Numbered from the stretch's first letter, positions 9,691 through 22,239 are shown. The stretch is 64,000 bases of DNA from Micropterix aruncella (GCA_944548615.1 OX155965.1:19627101-19691100); one strand, 5' to 3'. Translations and numbers: made by a program. Notes: generated by a model not told the origin, from the letters alone.

Positions 9691-11036
9691 GGAGCGTTCT
9701 GCATTTAGTGTTCGTCGGAGGAGTCGTTGTATGTGATTAGAATTTGTTGACCTTTGATAGTATTTCTGTGGCTCAAAATTATGAATGCTGTATGGAACAT
9801 AGCTGACGCATCATCTTAACTAGTAATTGCTGGTTTTTCCCACAAGTAATTTTGAACTTGAATAATATCGGTTTGAGTTGGAATTCAGCAACATTACAGA
9901 TTCTTGCGATCTGGTACAATAGTTAGCGCAAATGTGTATTGTGAACAACTGCAAACAATGATGAATACGCCCGTGATTAGATAACCGAGTCTAGTAAATC
10001 GCTCTTTGCCAAAAAGTTGTAGGATTTGAGACTTGTACTCGCCAGGCCTTGCTCCAACAGATTTAAATACGGTTCTTTTCTGGCAAGGAAAGTATTGTAA
10101 ACGCACTTCTGTGAATCTGTGTGTTTGTATGTATGTGTGTATTCCTCCACGATAGCGCACAAACACTTCATTCGTTTGAGCTGAGATTTAGCATGCAAGC
10201 ATCATTTGGTCATGGCAAGAGTTGAAAAGAAATTGAAAAGAAGAAAGAAGTTGTGGTTGAAATCGGTCCACCAGGGGACGCTCTAGTCATACTTCAATCT
10301 CGAAATATTGGACATAGACTAGAAATAGATGCGTCGTAGGGTCGAAACTATAAACATTATAACATTTGGGGTTGGAAAAAGAGGGGTTAGGAGGGAGTGG
10401 GTGGGTTTGGAAGGGTTTGTGGGGGGGGGGGGGGGTTGTATGTATACAATTTATTTTCCAAAATATTAAACGTAATACCAAACAGGACACGATCACACCC
10501 GAATGTCTCAGTTAATTGTAAACAACAATGGAAAATCCCCTCAGAAAATATCATCAATCATTAAAGATGCAAACCGCATGCAAAATACTCCGACGCTAAT
10601 CATGCAGCAGTTTCCTCCTTAATCGGTAGATGGCGCTGCTGTATTACAAATAACAGATTGCGCTACTTGATTTTATCAAACAGATGTTATTACTTACTAA
10701 GGTAACGCATCTTCCAAAATTTCTATGCCAGTTCTGTTGATTCTTGGAAGTCTTGCCGGGAAAGTCTTGGGGTGACCCAACCGATTTTTTTTTGACAATG
10801 GAAAGGAAGTTTGAACAGAAAGTTAAAACGCCTTCAAAGCATTCATTGATTGCTGTCGATGAGAGTCTTACAGCAGATGCATTAACAGACTCCCATTAAA
10901 ATAGCAGACTGCATATATAATATGGATTATATATTTCTATTAATTAAAACTTTATTTCACCTAAAATACTGGTCTTACATTTTATTTTATAGAACGGCAT
11001 CGTCATAAGGCCTCATTATCATTATATCACCGTCAT
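9691..11036. other. Gene-free region with a G-rich tract
   Basis: No gene recognised. At 10365-10436 the plus strand is strongly G-rich (GGGG, GGG and GGGTGGG runs, then G15 at 10421-10435), a potential G-quadruplex. The short phrase 'tagatggcgctgctg' at about 10626 is commonly seen in insect intergenic DNA. Confidence 0.5.
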
Positions 11037-11480
11037 ATCATTATATCTTCTTCTTTTAGTGCCTCTCTTACAGGAGTTTAGCTGTCAGCTCTGTGAATTT
11101 TTCCTTGCATTGGGCCTAGCGAAATAGTTTTTCTACGCTTAAGATGATTGTCCACTCTCGGATGTTGCGAAGCCAAGACCTTTTTGTTCTTACAGCCCGT
11201 CGTTTACCGCAAACTTTCCCCATAATAATGAGCTGAAGCAGTTGGTATTGCTCATGTCTCAGCACGTGGCCCAGGTACGCCACTTTCCTTTGCTTGATTA
11301 TGGGTAAAAGTTCGCGGTCTCTAACGATAAGTTGGAGTACACATTGGGAACTCTCTGGATCCAGCTTATGCGGAGCATTCTACGGTAGCACCACATCTCA
11401 AGTGCTTTGAGACGCTCTGGGTGTCAGCTTTCAGGGTCCAAGCTTCGCTACCATAAAGCACCACATACTATGATGGAAAT
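11037..11480 (-). pseudogene. LINE reverse transcriptase C-terminus (RTE-like)
   Basis: Read on the minus strand from about 11465, stitched over several frameshifts, it gives LYGSEAWTLKADTQS, then RRMLRISWTQRVPN, then IIKQRKVAYLGHVLRH, then KVCGKRRAVRTKRSWLRNIREW. These follow the order of the region after the RT core in insect RTE-type LINEs ('YGSE-WT', 'RML-I-W---V-N', 'R---YLGH--R', 'SWL-N-R-W'). A repetitive CAT/TAT-rich tail at 11025-11055 would be its 3' end. It is 5' truncated and non-functional. Confidence 0.8.
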
Positions 11481-12099
11481 AGCTAAATACTTCGGAACAT
11501 TGAACAAAATAGAAAACTAATCTCGATCAATAAAGAAAGAGAAAATCGCCTACATGTCTGTTTGAACGGAATACGCTTGTCAAACATCTGTTAAATTGGA
11601 GGCGGCCCGGGCGAAATGGGCACTTGATGTCAGCAGAAAAAACTCGCCCAATTTGGCAAGTCAAACAGAGACGCAAAGACCCCAAGCAAATAATACTCGG
11701 CGGGCTCGCCCGAAATTGGACAGTCATACATTTTGCATTATATTAAACGTTTATTGAAATGAAATTTTCCTATGACACGTTTTTTATCCCTTTAATATTA
11801 CCGGGCCTGGCGCGGTGTTAGAAGTGTTTGGGGTTGCCTCTTGCGTGTGTCGGTAAGTAGGGTATATATACTACTACTCACTAGACAAGGATAAATTGGA
11901 CAACCTGATATAGCAGGAAAAGTGGATGTAATTTAATAATACAAAATAGATGGGTGGGTACCTAATGGTGAATATGCGAAAAAAAGACACAAGTTATATT
12001 ATTATTTCTATTCGTTACTGTGGGCAGCCTCGCCTCCTAACTACCTTTGGTAGAACATCTCCGTCTGGAGTCAACCTTTAGGATACCTCCATCCTCCCG
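11481..12099. other. Gene-free region
   Basis: It contains an unusual GC-rich patch (about 11590-11710) with three related phrases: GGGCGAAATGGGC, then CTCGCCCAATTTGG, then GCTCGCCCGAAATTGG. These are partly inverted copies of each other. No gene recognised. Confidence 0.45.
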
Positions 12100-12440
12100 A
12101 CTGGTTACGGGTCCATAGTCGCTTACGCGGCCTCGACCTGTTGTATTACAGCGGTAATTCAATTTGAATTTATCGCTGACCTTGGCGTTCTTTGCCCGTA
12201 GTGCTACACGGGATCGAGTGGCCCAAGGTCATTTCAAGAGTGGCATGACAACAGGTCAACATCCACCGCCGCTGCTTAGGAGACAGTATATTACCATAGT
12301 CTCCAGACTCCTTCAGCAATTAGTCAGAGTGCACAACCGATTGGCGTCGCCGAACGGTGCGCAAACCGTCCAGTTGCGCCGGGATACAATCCCGCCAGGA
12401 GAAACCGGTCCATCAGGTTTGAGGCCTGAGACGCGAGAGT
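12100..12440 (-). repeat. GC-rich terminal-repeat family C, partial copy
   Basis: It corresponds, in reverse orientation, to the middle of the family-C units at 36032-36660 and 59894-60522. Landmarks are 'tcgcttacgcggcctcgacc', 'ccttggcgt-ctttgcccg', 'ggtcatttcaagag' and 'aaccgattggcg--gccg--cggtgcgcaaaccgtcca'. Both termini are missing. It is non-coding despite being open for 100 codons on the plus strand. Confidence 0.7.
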
Positions 12441-12474
12441 ATGTCACGGGCAATATATATAATTAAAATATCAC

Positions 12475-12600
12475 AGACCAAAATGCATTAGCAAAAAACT
12501 GATAACTTGATAATCCATACACTATTGCCAGTGCCATTTTATTTTAATGCCACCTAACTAGGATTTAGCTTGTTCTAAGGTGCACATATTTTTTTATATA
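12475..12600 (+). repeat. Dispersed repeat D, copy 1
   Basis: It matches 45005-45130. Shared blocks are 'cattagca-aaaactgataac', 'ttgccagtg', 'cctaactagg' and 'tgttctaagg'. It is probably the 3' part of a retroposon, and the class is not determined. Confidence 0.65.
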
Positions 12601-13249
12601 AATATGTGTATAATCTATATAAAAACTATATAAAGAAAATACCATATTAACGTAACATATTGATTTTCTTTCATTTATACAGTCCCGTTATAAGTGCTAA
12701 GATTAAATAATATAAGTATGGAAGAAGGCAGGGATTCTTTAGAAGGAAAAAGTTATTAAATATCTAAAATTATTATTAATGAAAATAATATCAACGCAAT
12801 ATTTCGTCACTTGACTTTTCTGGAATCGAACAATTCCTTGAAAAACGGAAGAGCGAATAATTCCCAAAGAGTTGAGCAAAGAAATAGATGAAAAATAATT
12901 TTCATCAGCCAGGTCAAAGTACAACATAACTAACGGAATAAAATACTATAATTTAGTGAAAGTTTTAAAAAAATAGAAAAACGCGAGGAATGTATATGTT
13001 TTCTAAATGGAAAATTAAACAATGGGTATAAATGTATCTATTAATACCAGAACATTAATACGCCCTAAATTATGAATGAAAGTCGTCTTCCAAGACTTTT
13101 CATCGCGTTCTTTAGTAATAATATTACTAAGGCACTTTAACAATAAAATATTGGTCAAATGCTAAATTCTCTACTTTTGCATGCAAGCAACGGGAAGCTG
13201 GCTACCATTACCTACAGTAGCATAATGGCTATTTCAAATGTGACCATGA
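12601..13249. other. AT-rich spacer
   Basis: Nothing recognised. Confidence 0.5.
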
Positions 13250-13688
13250 TTTCAAAAAACATTTTATAAATTATCGAACACGAATCGATATAAATTATAT
13301 TTTTCCATGTTATTGAGACCACGAAATCTTAATATTGGGAAAAAATAATTATTGATTAAAAAAATATCGTTATTCTGAACACCGCAAATGACCAACGAAC
13401 TCGAATGACTAACGAACGGTGAATTTAAATAAATTAATAAAATATTTAACGCAACTCTTTCAGTTTCAATTTTATTTTTTTAGTACTTACTGACACATCA
13501 TCATTTGTTTACAGAATTCAATATACAAAATTTATTTAAATATCTTATGGACCGTACATATATTTTACCTCATTTTTTAAAAATTTCACAAAACTTGACA
13601 TATTATACATATTATATACATCGCGTTTTAACAGTTTTATAAATTAGATTTTTCCATACTCTATCGCAAAACTTATGGTCCTCAAAGG
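13250..13688. mobile_element. piggyBac-type MITE, worn second copy
   Basis: The interior and right end align with the MITE at 493-1248. Shared blocks are 'tcttaatatt-g-aaaaaa', 'cgcaaatgac-aac', 'taacagtttta' and 'ccatactcta-cgcaaa-ttatggtcctcaaagg'. The right terminus GGTCCTCAAAGG is present, but the flanking TTAA is not intact and the left terminus is not recognisable. Confidence 0.65.
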
Positions 13689-14319
13689 AAAAAAGGTACA
13701 TTAAACACATCAAAGTGTTTGGACTAGTAAAGCAAGCACATTGATCGAACTAATAGAGAACTAGTTTTGAAGCAGAGTGGTGCAAATTTCAAGTTTATAA
13801 ATGTCTTGTACAATTTCTCTTAAATCTGTACAATTTCGTTAAACTTCGCGAGCAACGGTTCGTGCAAAATTCGCCAGACTTATTTACCTACCTTATGTCT
13901 TGTTAACTACTTTATGTCTTGTCGGGACACTTTTCAGGTTAAGAATCGAATATCTATTAAACAAAGTGATATAATTATTGACGTGACAACGTCTTATAAA
14001 TCGATGGAGCCTGCTGCACGCACGAAAAAACATGACTCATGCGGCGTTACCTCGCTCTGAGGCGTTAATTTATTATATTTATTATTCAATATAAATGCTG
14101 CCATCTACCGGTTGCGACAAGAATTATTTACTAACCTCAGTCTAAAATAGTACGAATGAAAATCACTAGATTGATTTAAATTCTTGACATAATTTTATAT
14201 GTATTCTTGATATACGGAATGTTATTACTGAACGGACAATTTTCTTGTGGGTACAACGAAGTGCAACGAAGTAAGCAACTTTTATTAAAAAAAAAAAAAA
14301 GTATGAAAAGCTATCATTA
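13689..14319. other. Gene-free region
   Basis: No feature recognised. A14 occurs at about 14287-14300, just before an inverted repeat. Confidence 0.5.
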
Positions 14320-14400
14320 CGATGCGCTATCTAGCGGTTGGTAAAATGTCGCTGATATTGTTTATTTACGACGTATTACCTACCGCTAGATGGCGCAGCG
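14320..14400. repeat. 32 bp inverted repeat
   Basis: Arms at 14320-14351 and 14369-14400 pair with about four or five mismatches around a 17 nt loop. The paired phrase is TGCGCTATCTAGCGG against CCGCTAGATGGCGCA. It could be the remnant of a small hairpin element. Confidence 0.65.
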
Positions 14401-15037
14401 TGCTCAAACGCTTTTCAAACCGTTATTTAACAGTTTGAGATTTCAAACTTTGAAATAAAAAAAAAACAATAAACTTTAAACAATAAACAATTATACAATA
14501 CTGCTATACAATAATACATTTACATGTTGTAGTCAAATCGGTGAGTATAAAAGCATATATTTTTGGGTGTTTGTAATAAACAATATCAGAATCTTAAATG
14601 AAACTGCTTCAAATGCAACCATTCCATCAGTAATTTCTTATGACGTTGTCACGTTCAACTATCGTCAGTAAACCGACTTTACAGACAACCGATTTTATTG
14701 GTATTATATAATACATTGTTCCACGCGTTTATATATTAATATCGTTTTCTAACTTATAATTGCAAAATCTACCTTATTACATTAAATTCAACTTAGTAAT
14801 ATAGAAATAGATATTTTACTATTTAACTGAAACTCGAAAATATTACTATTTTTTATTTTTTTACAAAGTATATTGATGAAAATTTGCGTAAATAGATACA
14901 ATTATTTTTATATCCATTACTAGTCACAGTAACTCCTTTTTTATCGTCTATGGGCCTGACCCTGGCCATTATCATAGAATATTGACATGAACGATGCTTG
15001 GTTAATGAGAACTCATATGTCACTCTCCTTTTTGCAG
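14401..15037. other. Probable intron sequence upstream of the globin exon
   Basis: AT-rich and non-coding. It ends in a pyrimidine-rich splice acceptor, CACTCTCCTTTTTGCAG, at 15021-15037. Confidence 0.6.
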
Positions 15038-15269
15038 ATTATTCGAAGAACATCGCGACCTGCTGAACATGTTCGAAAAATTCCGGGAGTTAAAGACGAA
15101 AGAGGAGCAGGCGCAATCCGAGGAGCTAGCGGAACACGCCAACAACGTTATGAATACCTTAGACGAGGGAATCAAAGGTCTGGATGACCTGGACACCTTC
15201 TTCCAATACATTCACCAGGTCGGCGCTAGCCATCGGAGGATACCGGGGTTTAAAGTGGAATATTTTTGG
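15038..15269 (+). CDS. Neuroglobin-like globin, internal exon
   Basis: This 232 bp exon is preceded by a strong acceptor (TTTTTGCAG, ending 15037) and followed by the donor GTAAGT (15270). The first base finishes a split codon, then 77 codons run open and end flush at TGG. So the introns are phase 2 and phase 0. The translation starts LFEEHRDLLNMFEKFREL and contains ELAEHANNVMNTLDEG and VGASHRRIPGFKVEYFW. Aligned by eye to vertebrate neuroglobin, Phe12 sits at CD1, His33 at distal E7 and His65 at proximal F8, so haem binding residues are kept. The 5' boundary lies near helix B end and fits the ancient B12.2 globin intron. Globins bind oxygen or other gases via haem in the cytosol. The A-B and G-H helix exons are not visible in this window. 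This is the only convincing host gene here. Confidence 0.88.
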
Positions 15270-15837
15270 GTAAGTTGGTCATCATCTAAAATAATTTAAA
15301 AATAGCATTTTTTCCAAATCGATATTCCTTGAAATGAGTTTCAAATAAATTCTAAAACAGTGTGACATTGCGATCATCATTTTTTGTGGCAATTATTAGA
15401 GACAAAATAGTCGATTAATTTGGTCATTTAGTTTTTTCAGAGAAACTAATGAATTTTATTACTTTTGAAAAGTTTGCTACTTATACATTTCCGGTAAATG
15501 TTATCATCTCGGTGAATTAGACAACGTTTACAACGTTTCCATACGGAATATATTGGTTTTTGCTACATAGCAACACCAACTAAGACTTAATCGTTTTGCT
15601 GATTTTTTCACGAAACTTTTAGGCTTATTTTCAGTGTAATTAAATTTTTAGCTTATTAGCCATTGAAAAATATTGCTTATGAGCTTATAGAGATATTGGC
15701 AATCACTTGTATATATTACTAAATAAGGCTGTCGTCCGAAATTGATTTGTTTCGTATGTAAATGACGTAGAATTTAATGTAGCTATTGTCGATCCCCTAG
15801 GATAATTTTCTCCTGCTCCGCCAGTTTTTGCTCCAGC
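15270..15837. other. Intron sequence after the globin exon
   Basis: It starts with the donor GTAAGTTGG. AT-rich, no feature recognised. Confidence 0.55.
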
Positions 15838-16260
15838 ATCAAATCAAATCAAATCGCATTTATTATCTTCAAAAACTTTTACATAGTTGTTTAGACACTT
15901 TATATAGCCACGTAATGTTAAAATAACGTTAAAATGGATACTAAATATTTCATTAGAGACTCACCACACAATTGATAGTTATATTAGATATCCACAGGCT
16001 TTCATGGGTCAGGGGTGTTTCACTGGTCCACGCTCTCGCGCACCTGCAAGTGGCTGACGTAGCCAATCTTGGTGTGAAGATTGCGAGTATAGTTGGGGTA
16101 TGCCAGTCAATCAGTAATACAGTCACGGGTCTAGTTAACCTCAGCCTGGAACGTCTTCCGCTAGCTATAATAGCTTTAAGCGGGGTTTTCCGTGAACCGT
16201 TCCATAGCCCAGGCTTTCATGTGGCAGGTTTCCGAACTTCCCTGCGGTGTTTTTAGAGTC
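15838..16260 (-). repeat. Probable retroposon 3' end
   Basis: On the minus strand the segment ends in 'aataaatgcgatttgatttgatttgat'-type TTTGA repeats (15860-15838). A polyadenylation-like AATAAA followed by short tandem units is typical of insect LINE or SINE tails. The upstream part (16260-15990) is richer in G+C and open on the plus strand, but has no recognisable protein. Confidence 0.45.
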
Positions 16261-16564
16261 CATTCGGTTGAATTCGAATGTTGGCTGCATGCCGAAAATC
16301 ACGGTTTGAAAAAATCGAAAAAATTACATTATTTACGAATGCGAAGTAAAACGAAAATAGTCAGTGCGAGGACATATCCTTGTTTGACGACAAAGCTTCA
16401 AAGGTGACTAAAGGAATCATTGCGAAAAGTTTTCCTTGCGCAGCAGATGGAAAGAAGATAGGTACCTTATTAGGAGTTGCAGCTATGTATATCTAGCACC
16501 GTGTATAATTTTACAGTGGCAGATACGGGAGATTGACTCCTATGCGTTTCAGCATAGGTAAGCA

Positions 16565-16815
16565 ATTTCTATTTGTGAACTACTTCGTGACCAAATATCT
16601 AAAATTGGTTCAAGTAAACGAGACAGGACAATACTGCTGGCAATACTACTATACATAACTATCCACAGAAAATAAAGTGGCTGAATCTAAGTCGCATGAA
16701 ATGTTTTGAAACTTATTCGGATGGCTTTACATTCAACAGGTAGTTTTGATGCCGGAAAATCGACGATCGTTCATTTCATATTTCGCACCAACGCATTGCT
16801 TCGTCTCGTTTGCAT
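16565..16815. mobile_element. MITE family E, degraded copy
   Basis: It shares with 38578-38870 and 56427-57006 the phrases 'gaacgagacag-acaata' (as AAACGAGACAGGACAATA), 'ttattcgga', 'caacaggtag', 'cgacgatcgttc-tttcatatt' and 'cgtctcgttt'. It is more diverged than those copies, and its termini are eroded. Confidence 0.6.
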
Positions 16816-18249
16816 TAAGGGGTGAGCCTGGTTTAGAAAACCAAAAATACCTACATGTGTCTCGTGTTTTTTTTTAACCTAAAGTTGAAATCTGATCATG
16901 AATCTTTTATATCAGCAAACGTTAAAATATTTTTTTGTAATAGTAAAATAAAAAACTATTGTTGAGATATTGAATTGCAAATGTTTCTACCGCAGAAATG
17001 ATGGTATCTGCTTTCGCCGGTAATAGCGAGTGTAATTTTTCCAGAAACAAAAAAAAACCAAGATTATAATTTTTATTCTTTTCTAAGGATTAAAAAAACA
17101 GTTTTCGCCATAAAATGTTGTGCTTAACTAGTAAAAAAGCTATATAAAAACATTTCTTTGTGATTTTTCTTTAATTCATATAGAAGAGAATTTGTAAATC
17201 TTTTTTTTTTGAACAACTCGATTCGTCAAGTAGTTTCTCTTTATCACTGGCGAAAAACTGAAAAATATGGTTTTGAGAAAAACGCGTTTAAAGTTTTCTT
17301 TAAAGTAAAGTAGTAAGTTTTTTACACTTACAGCAATCTGATACTATCAGCTATTCCAGAGGTAAAATCGGGCCCAGATGATACATCATTTTAGCATAAC
17401 AAATACCCCCTTAAAGTACCCCTAAAATCCCCGGCGAGCAAGCAGGCAGCCACAGTCCACCCATAGAATAAAAGAAGGGAGGCGACAGGCGAAAATCGAC
17501 TATCGCGCCCCTAAATAATAATTGAAATCACCGGAAACGAAACGGAATAAAACAGGGCGATTTTTTGTCGAACACACATCCGCCCTGCGGCATTTTCCGC
17601 CCTCGGGGCGATATTTACCAAATCCGGTTCCGCATCGTCGGATCCGTCGCTTAATATTTAGTTGGGGTTTCCTGTAAAGCGGGGCCTGAACAATGCCTAT
17701 AAAGGGTAGGTGTTTACATATTATGTATATGTAGGTACACACTGTGTATTCAGGGCTGTATTTCATTTAAAATAGGCCATTGGGATAATGTTGAAGATAT
17801 TGATATTAACATCTCATGATATATATGATGTTACAGCACATACATATATCATTAACTAGCTGAGTACTTCGGCATAATTTTCCACTACGTAACATAAAAT
17901 TTTTAATATCAAAGATATTGCAAAATTTCTTTAAATAGAAGAGAAGGAACAAAATAATTATTGCTTATTATAACCAATACCTGAAACAGTGACGCTTTGT
18001 ATGTCGCTTTATTAGTGCGAAATTTAGGCAAATTCTGGCATAGCATCAGTATCAGTAACAAATTATTTATTATTGCAATAACAACATCGGATCGAATAGA
18101 CCTCTTGCCAGAATGTGTCGCGTTTTTGATAAATCGTGTAAAGGATTGGATGTATTTTATGATTCCATAAATATAATAAAAGATTCAATCAATCATACCT
18201 AGCCTATCTCCTACTTTTTAAGGTTTCACTTACTGCCATCCTAATGCAC
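16816..18249. other. Gene-free region
   Basis: AT-rich except for 17400-17700, which is G+C richer and matches nothing else in the window. No open frame there resembles a known protein. Confidence 0.5.
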
Positions 18250-18606
18250 TGTATTATGATTGATATGATTATTATATTATAACATACTATTGTATTATGT
18301 CATATTATATATAATAAATATTATTATCCTATTACTCATACTTCTATTTTGCTCGATCCAAATAACCTTATTAACAACTTATTTAATTATTTCTTTTCTT
18401 ACCCTTATATTATTATTAGCTTTATTATATTTTTCTCCTACTATCAACGTGTTGATGTTATTTCTATGTTAATGTGTAACGCAAGCATTGAAAACTATTT
18501 ATAGGATAGTAAATTTGTTTCGTTTGAATATGTTTTTAGGATACTATTATCATATATTTACTATCTGTAATTTTGCTATAAAATAAAATAAAATAAAATA
18601 AAATAA
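18250..18606 (+). repeat. Probable LINE 3' end with (AAAAT)n tail
   Basis: An AT-rich stretch ends in about five AAAAT units (18580-18606). Tails of this kind close several insect LINEs. No coding remnant was recognised before it. Confidence 0.4.
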
Positions 18607-18639
18607 ATTAGGAATATACAATACAACATGTTGTAATAA

Positions 18640-18960
18640 TAACTTAAAGCTAGTTGTCATATATTATAATAGAATTTGTCCGTTGGTTATAATATATTGA
18701 CTTAAAATGAATCAAATATAATATTAATTTGATTTTAACTATATTAATATTAAACATCATTAAAACTAATTTTAAGTAGAATGTGTCTACCTTCTGTAGG
18801 AAAGGGTAAAGTTCATATTATCACATGTTAGGTAGCTACTAAATTACAGTGATATCAGAGCGATATTGGCTGTGACTAAAGTGGGCTTTACACTGTACAT
18901 ATTTTCTTTTTTCAATATTGAAGTATTTCCATGTACATGGGTAGACATATAGAATAAACA
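18640..18960 (+). repeat. Dispersed repeat F, copy 1
   Basis: It is similar in order and orientation to 23975-24185. Shared blocks are 'agaattTgtccgttg--tataatatatt' (with differences), 'tgactaaagtgggctttacac' (one mismatch) and 'tgtacat-ggta-acatata-aataaa-aatta'. Non-coding. Confidence 0.55.
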
Positions 18961-20879
18961 ATTATCATAAAATATTAATATTCAACTAGGTAGGTACTTT
19001 ATATAAAAATAACCAGGTAGGTAATACAATAAAAATTAGGTATCAAAACAAATATAGAAAAAACTACATATGTAGATGGTCAGTAATGTTATGTTAAACA
19101 TTTTAATCTACACATTAAATAATAATTTTATCATGTATATATATTTGTTATATATTTTTTTTTATAAAAAAAATATAGGTATATCACATAGAATTGGCAT
19201 GTTCTTAAATTCATCCAACTTACAGAAAGCATGTGTGGATCGCAGCTTTTGTTTAAGAAACCTTTCAAGCGTCTTTGTGTCCATCTATCTACCTTGTGGA
19301 GAGTGGTAGCTGGTTAAAAAGCTTGAAGCTCAAATACTTACCCAAAGGACTTTTGTGTTTTCGTAAGGCGTACTTTAGGTAGGACAACAGCATCACGTCT
19401 GCGTGTATTGTGGGAGGACATATTTCTGTTTACCTCTTGGGAATTTTTAGATAACGTGTATCAACCAGATGTTGTATTGATAGGGTTACCTAAGATTATT
19501 TTTCAGTAGGTACAAACTTTTTTGTGTCTCCTTTAAAATTGAACAAAATTCAATCATTACCTTTCTACAGTTAGCTACACATTTAATGAGGAAAGTAATT
19601 ATAAGGAGGTGGGGATTTGCTTCTGACCTATTAGAATTAGTTATAAGAGCTATTCAATGAATGTCATTAGATTGTCCTACAAAATGCTGAAAGCTTCACA
19701 TTGGTTAAATATTATTATGGCGTTTGCTCCATTAATAGGTTAACGTGTGTACGTCCTTTTTTCAGTCAGAATGGAGTATTCTGTTCGACATGGCGTCCCC
19801 ATTGTTGCCATGATATATAACGTATTTTAATTAGGGGTATCTCTTTGTTCTATTACTGGTATTTATTACAGGTATTTTGGGGGTGGATCGAACGGAATAT
19901 TAATTAGCTGTAACAAATATTTCTAAATGAATTATACATACGATAAACATATGAGGTTTATACGATAATTATTTATACGATATGATTTTCTGTGAATTTG
20001 AATTCGGTGCTAGTTTATAAATATATAAAATAAGGTTTATAAATGTATGACTTTCAATTGCGTATAGTCAAGAAACGCACTGCACTGAGAAAAAAAGCAG
20101 ACGTTAGCTTCTTTAATAACAATCGTTTTGACAGAAATAATGGCCAAAAAAGGTTTCGACCAGACGTATCACTATGAACAATAATGTATGGGATTTAATG
20201 GTGTAGGAACATTCCTGGTATTTAAAACGTCACTACCGATTTTACAAGTCTCTCAGTATTATACACGCTGCACATCTTGACTAAACTGACTACTTTTACC
20301 AATGTGGATAGAAAAATAAGAGTCGGGGCTCCCACACAAATAATATTGATGCTATAATATGGTAGATCTGATCTGACGCTAACTTCGCTTAGGCGCTAAG
20401 CGTTTCATCAACATAGTGAAATTTATCGGGAATCGTAATTATGGTATAGCTACCGTTAGGGGAAATATATAAGAAACGCACTATCAAGCGTAATCGATAT
20501 CGATATTTTTCGTTTCGATATCGACAACCATCTCCGTCAGACCTTACCTGCAATTTTAAATAGAGTACTGCAATTCGCAACAATAGTTTTATTTAATACG
20601 TATAATCATTACATCTTATCAATACAACTTAAATTAATATGTATTGTACACAACAGCAAATTTTATTCATTGTACACACATTTATAACACAACATTAGTA
20701 CACAACAGTTTTAAAAGATTAAATTACCTATTCACATTTTTTTTCACGTCTGTACTCCTATTTTTTATTTAACTTTTAATTGTGTATTAAATAACAATGG
20801 CACGTATAGCCTTTTAGATTTTTTAAAACACTTTTTTTTATATTTTATCGAAATTTTAACTTTAGTTTTCTTTACGTAT
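18961..20879. other. Gene-free region
   Basis: No feature recognised. A short self-complementary phrase, CGATATCGATATT...GATATCG, occurs at about 20494-20525. Confidence 0.5.
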
Positions 20880-21075
20880 TTAAATGTATTTTTTTGTATG
20901 TACTCAACTACCCACTATTTACGGAATGTCCGCCCAAGCACAAGCTTTGCTCATTTGGGCGACATCGGACAGAGGGTATCATTTAATTGAGACTAATTTC
21001 TGGCTGTGTTTTAGTTATATTATATTTTATTTCATGTTTATAAATTGTAACTTAAAATAAATTAAATTAATATAA
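20880..21075 (+). repeat. Possible retroposon 3' UTR
   Basis: A short G+C-richer phrase at 20925-20985 (with 'cccaagcacaagctttgctcatttggg', partly palindromic) is followed by AT-rich DNA ending in AATAAATTAAATTAATA. This is the layout of a retroposon tail. No coding part is visible. Confidence 0.3.
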
Positions 21076-21460
21076 AATTTTACGCTTATTACCTCGTTTG
21101 CGAAAATGACAGAAACCAAACCACATCCACATCAGTCTCCGGATCTTTTTGTTGATTGCTGTATCTGTAAACAAAAATATACTTTGGCTTCTGCAATTTA
21201 AAAAGAGTTGTTTGAAATATGGTTGGTAAATTTACATGTATCCGTAGTAGTAATTTATTTAGGTATTATTAGCACGGTCACTTGGTTGATAACATTTCCA
21301 CCAAATATGGTAAACATCGATCAGATCCCCCTATAAATTAACTGCTGGATACTTTCCTGCATCGATTTCTTTTGTGCATGGGACGATTTTTTCCGAACAA
21401 AATGAAAAACAAAAACAACAACATCGATATATATATTATATCGCTGCTTTGCACTCATTT
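21076..21460. other. AT-rich spacer
   Basis: No feature recognised. Confidence 0.45.
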
Positions 21461-21617
21461 CCCGATAATACAGTACTTTAGTCTTTCCGAAATATTCAAG
21501 ATGGAGCACCCAGATTTAATTGTATGTATAATACAATTTCCCCATAATACAGTACTTGGTCTTTCCGAAATAATCAAAACTGAGCACACAGATTTAATTG
21601 TATGTATAATACAATTA
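21461..21617 (+). repeat. 79 bp tandem duplication
   Basis: Two units, anchored by ATAATACAGTACTT at 21465 and 21544, share 'tctttccgaaat', 'gagcac-cagatttaattg' and 'tatgtataatacaatt'. They differ at a handful of positions. Confidence 0.85.
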
Positions 21618-21879
21618 ATATATGAGTATCCTCTTTACCTTTGCGAATGCAGGACATTTTTCTTTCAATGTACCTAATTGCGACATAAAAGTACATATGC
21701 ACCCACTAGAAAGAGCAAAAGCAAAAAAAAAATAGGAGTAATTACACTAACCAACAGTGAAAATGTAACAAGAACAAAGTCAGTTGTTCTGTACTAAGTC
21801 GACCACATTGATCATGAAAATAACCATGAAAATCTCCGATTAACTGTAGATTGTTGAAATGTCCAAAAACATCCTTAGA

Positions 21880-22075
21880 AATCATAAGGCAGAAAACTAT
21901 ATGGATCTTGTGGTAAATGCTTACACCAAGAAATTTTGGACATGGAAGAAAGGTACCAGGGAAATTGGAGTGAATCAATGTTAGCGGATTATTGCTGGAC
22001 ACTCATCAGGGAATCACCAGCAACAACGTACAAAAAGCAGGCAAAGCGATTGCGCCATTAGTAGTTTTCCTCGGA
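21880..22075 (+). pseudogene. C-terminal remnant of a repetitive ORF
   Basis: A plus-strand frame reads LDMEERYQGNWSESMLADYC, then WTLIRESPATTYKKQAKRLR and a stop (about 21937-22062). I have seen this 'MEERYQGRW---M-ADYCW-L-R' tail at the end of multi-copy, unnamed metazoan proteins that behave like transposable-element genes. I cannot name the element. The upstream part is frame-shifted. Confidence 0.5.
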
Positions 22076-22239
22076 GGGAGAACTACAAGGTTAATACATG
22101 AATAGTCAATTCTGAAAAGCTTCAATAACTAAAAAACAAGAGCTAAAACTGCATTTTCATTATCATTTCCGTGGTTAGCACCATTGAAAATCTAAATATT
22201 AACTATTTTCATCAATGTTACAGAAAAAAGTATTTTTTT

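Noticed and set aside
12164..12466. A 100-codon plus-strand protein
   Set aside because: The segment is a copy of the non-coding GC-rich family C, and other copies do not keep the frame.
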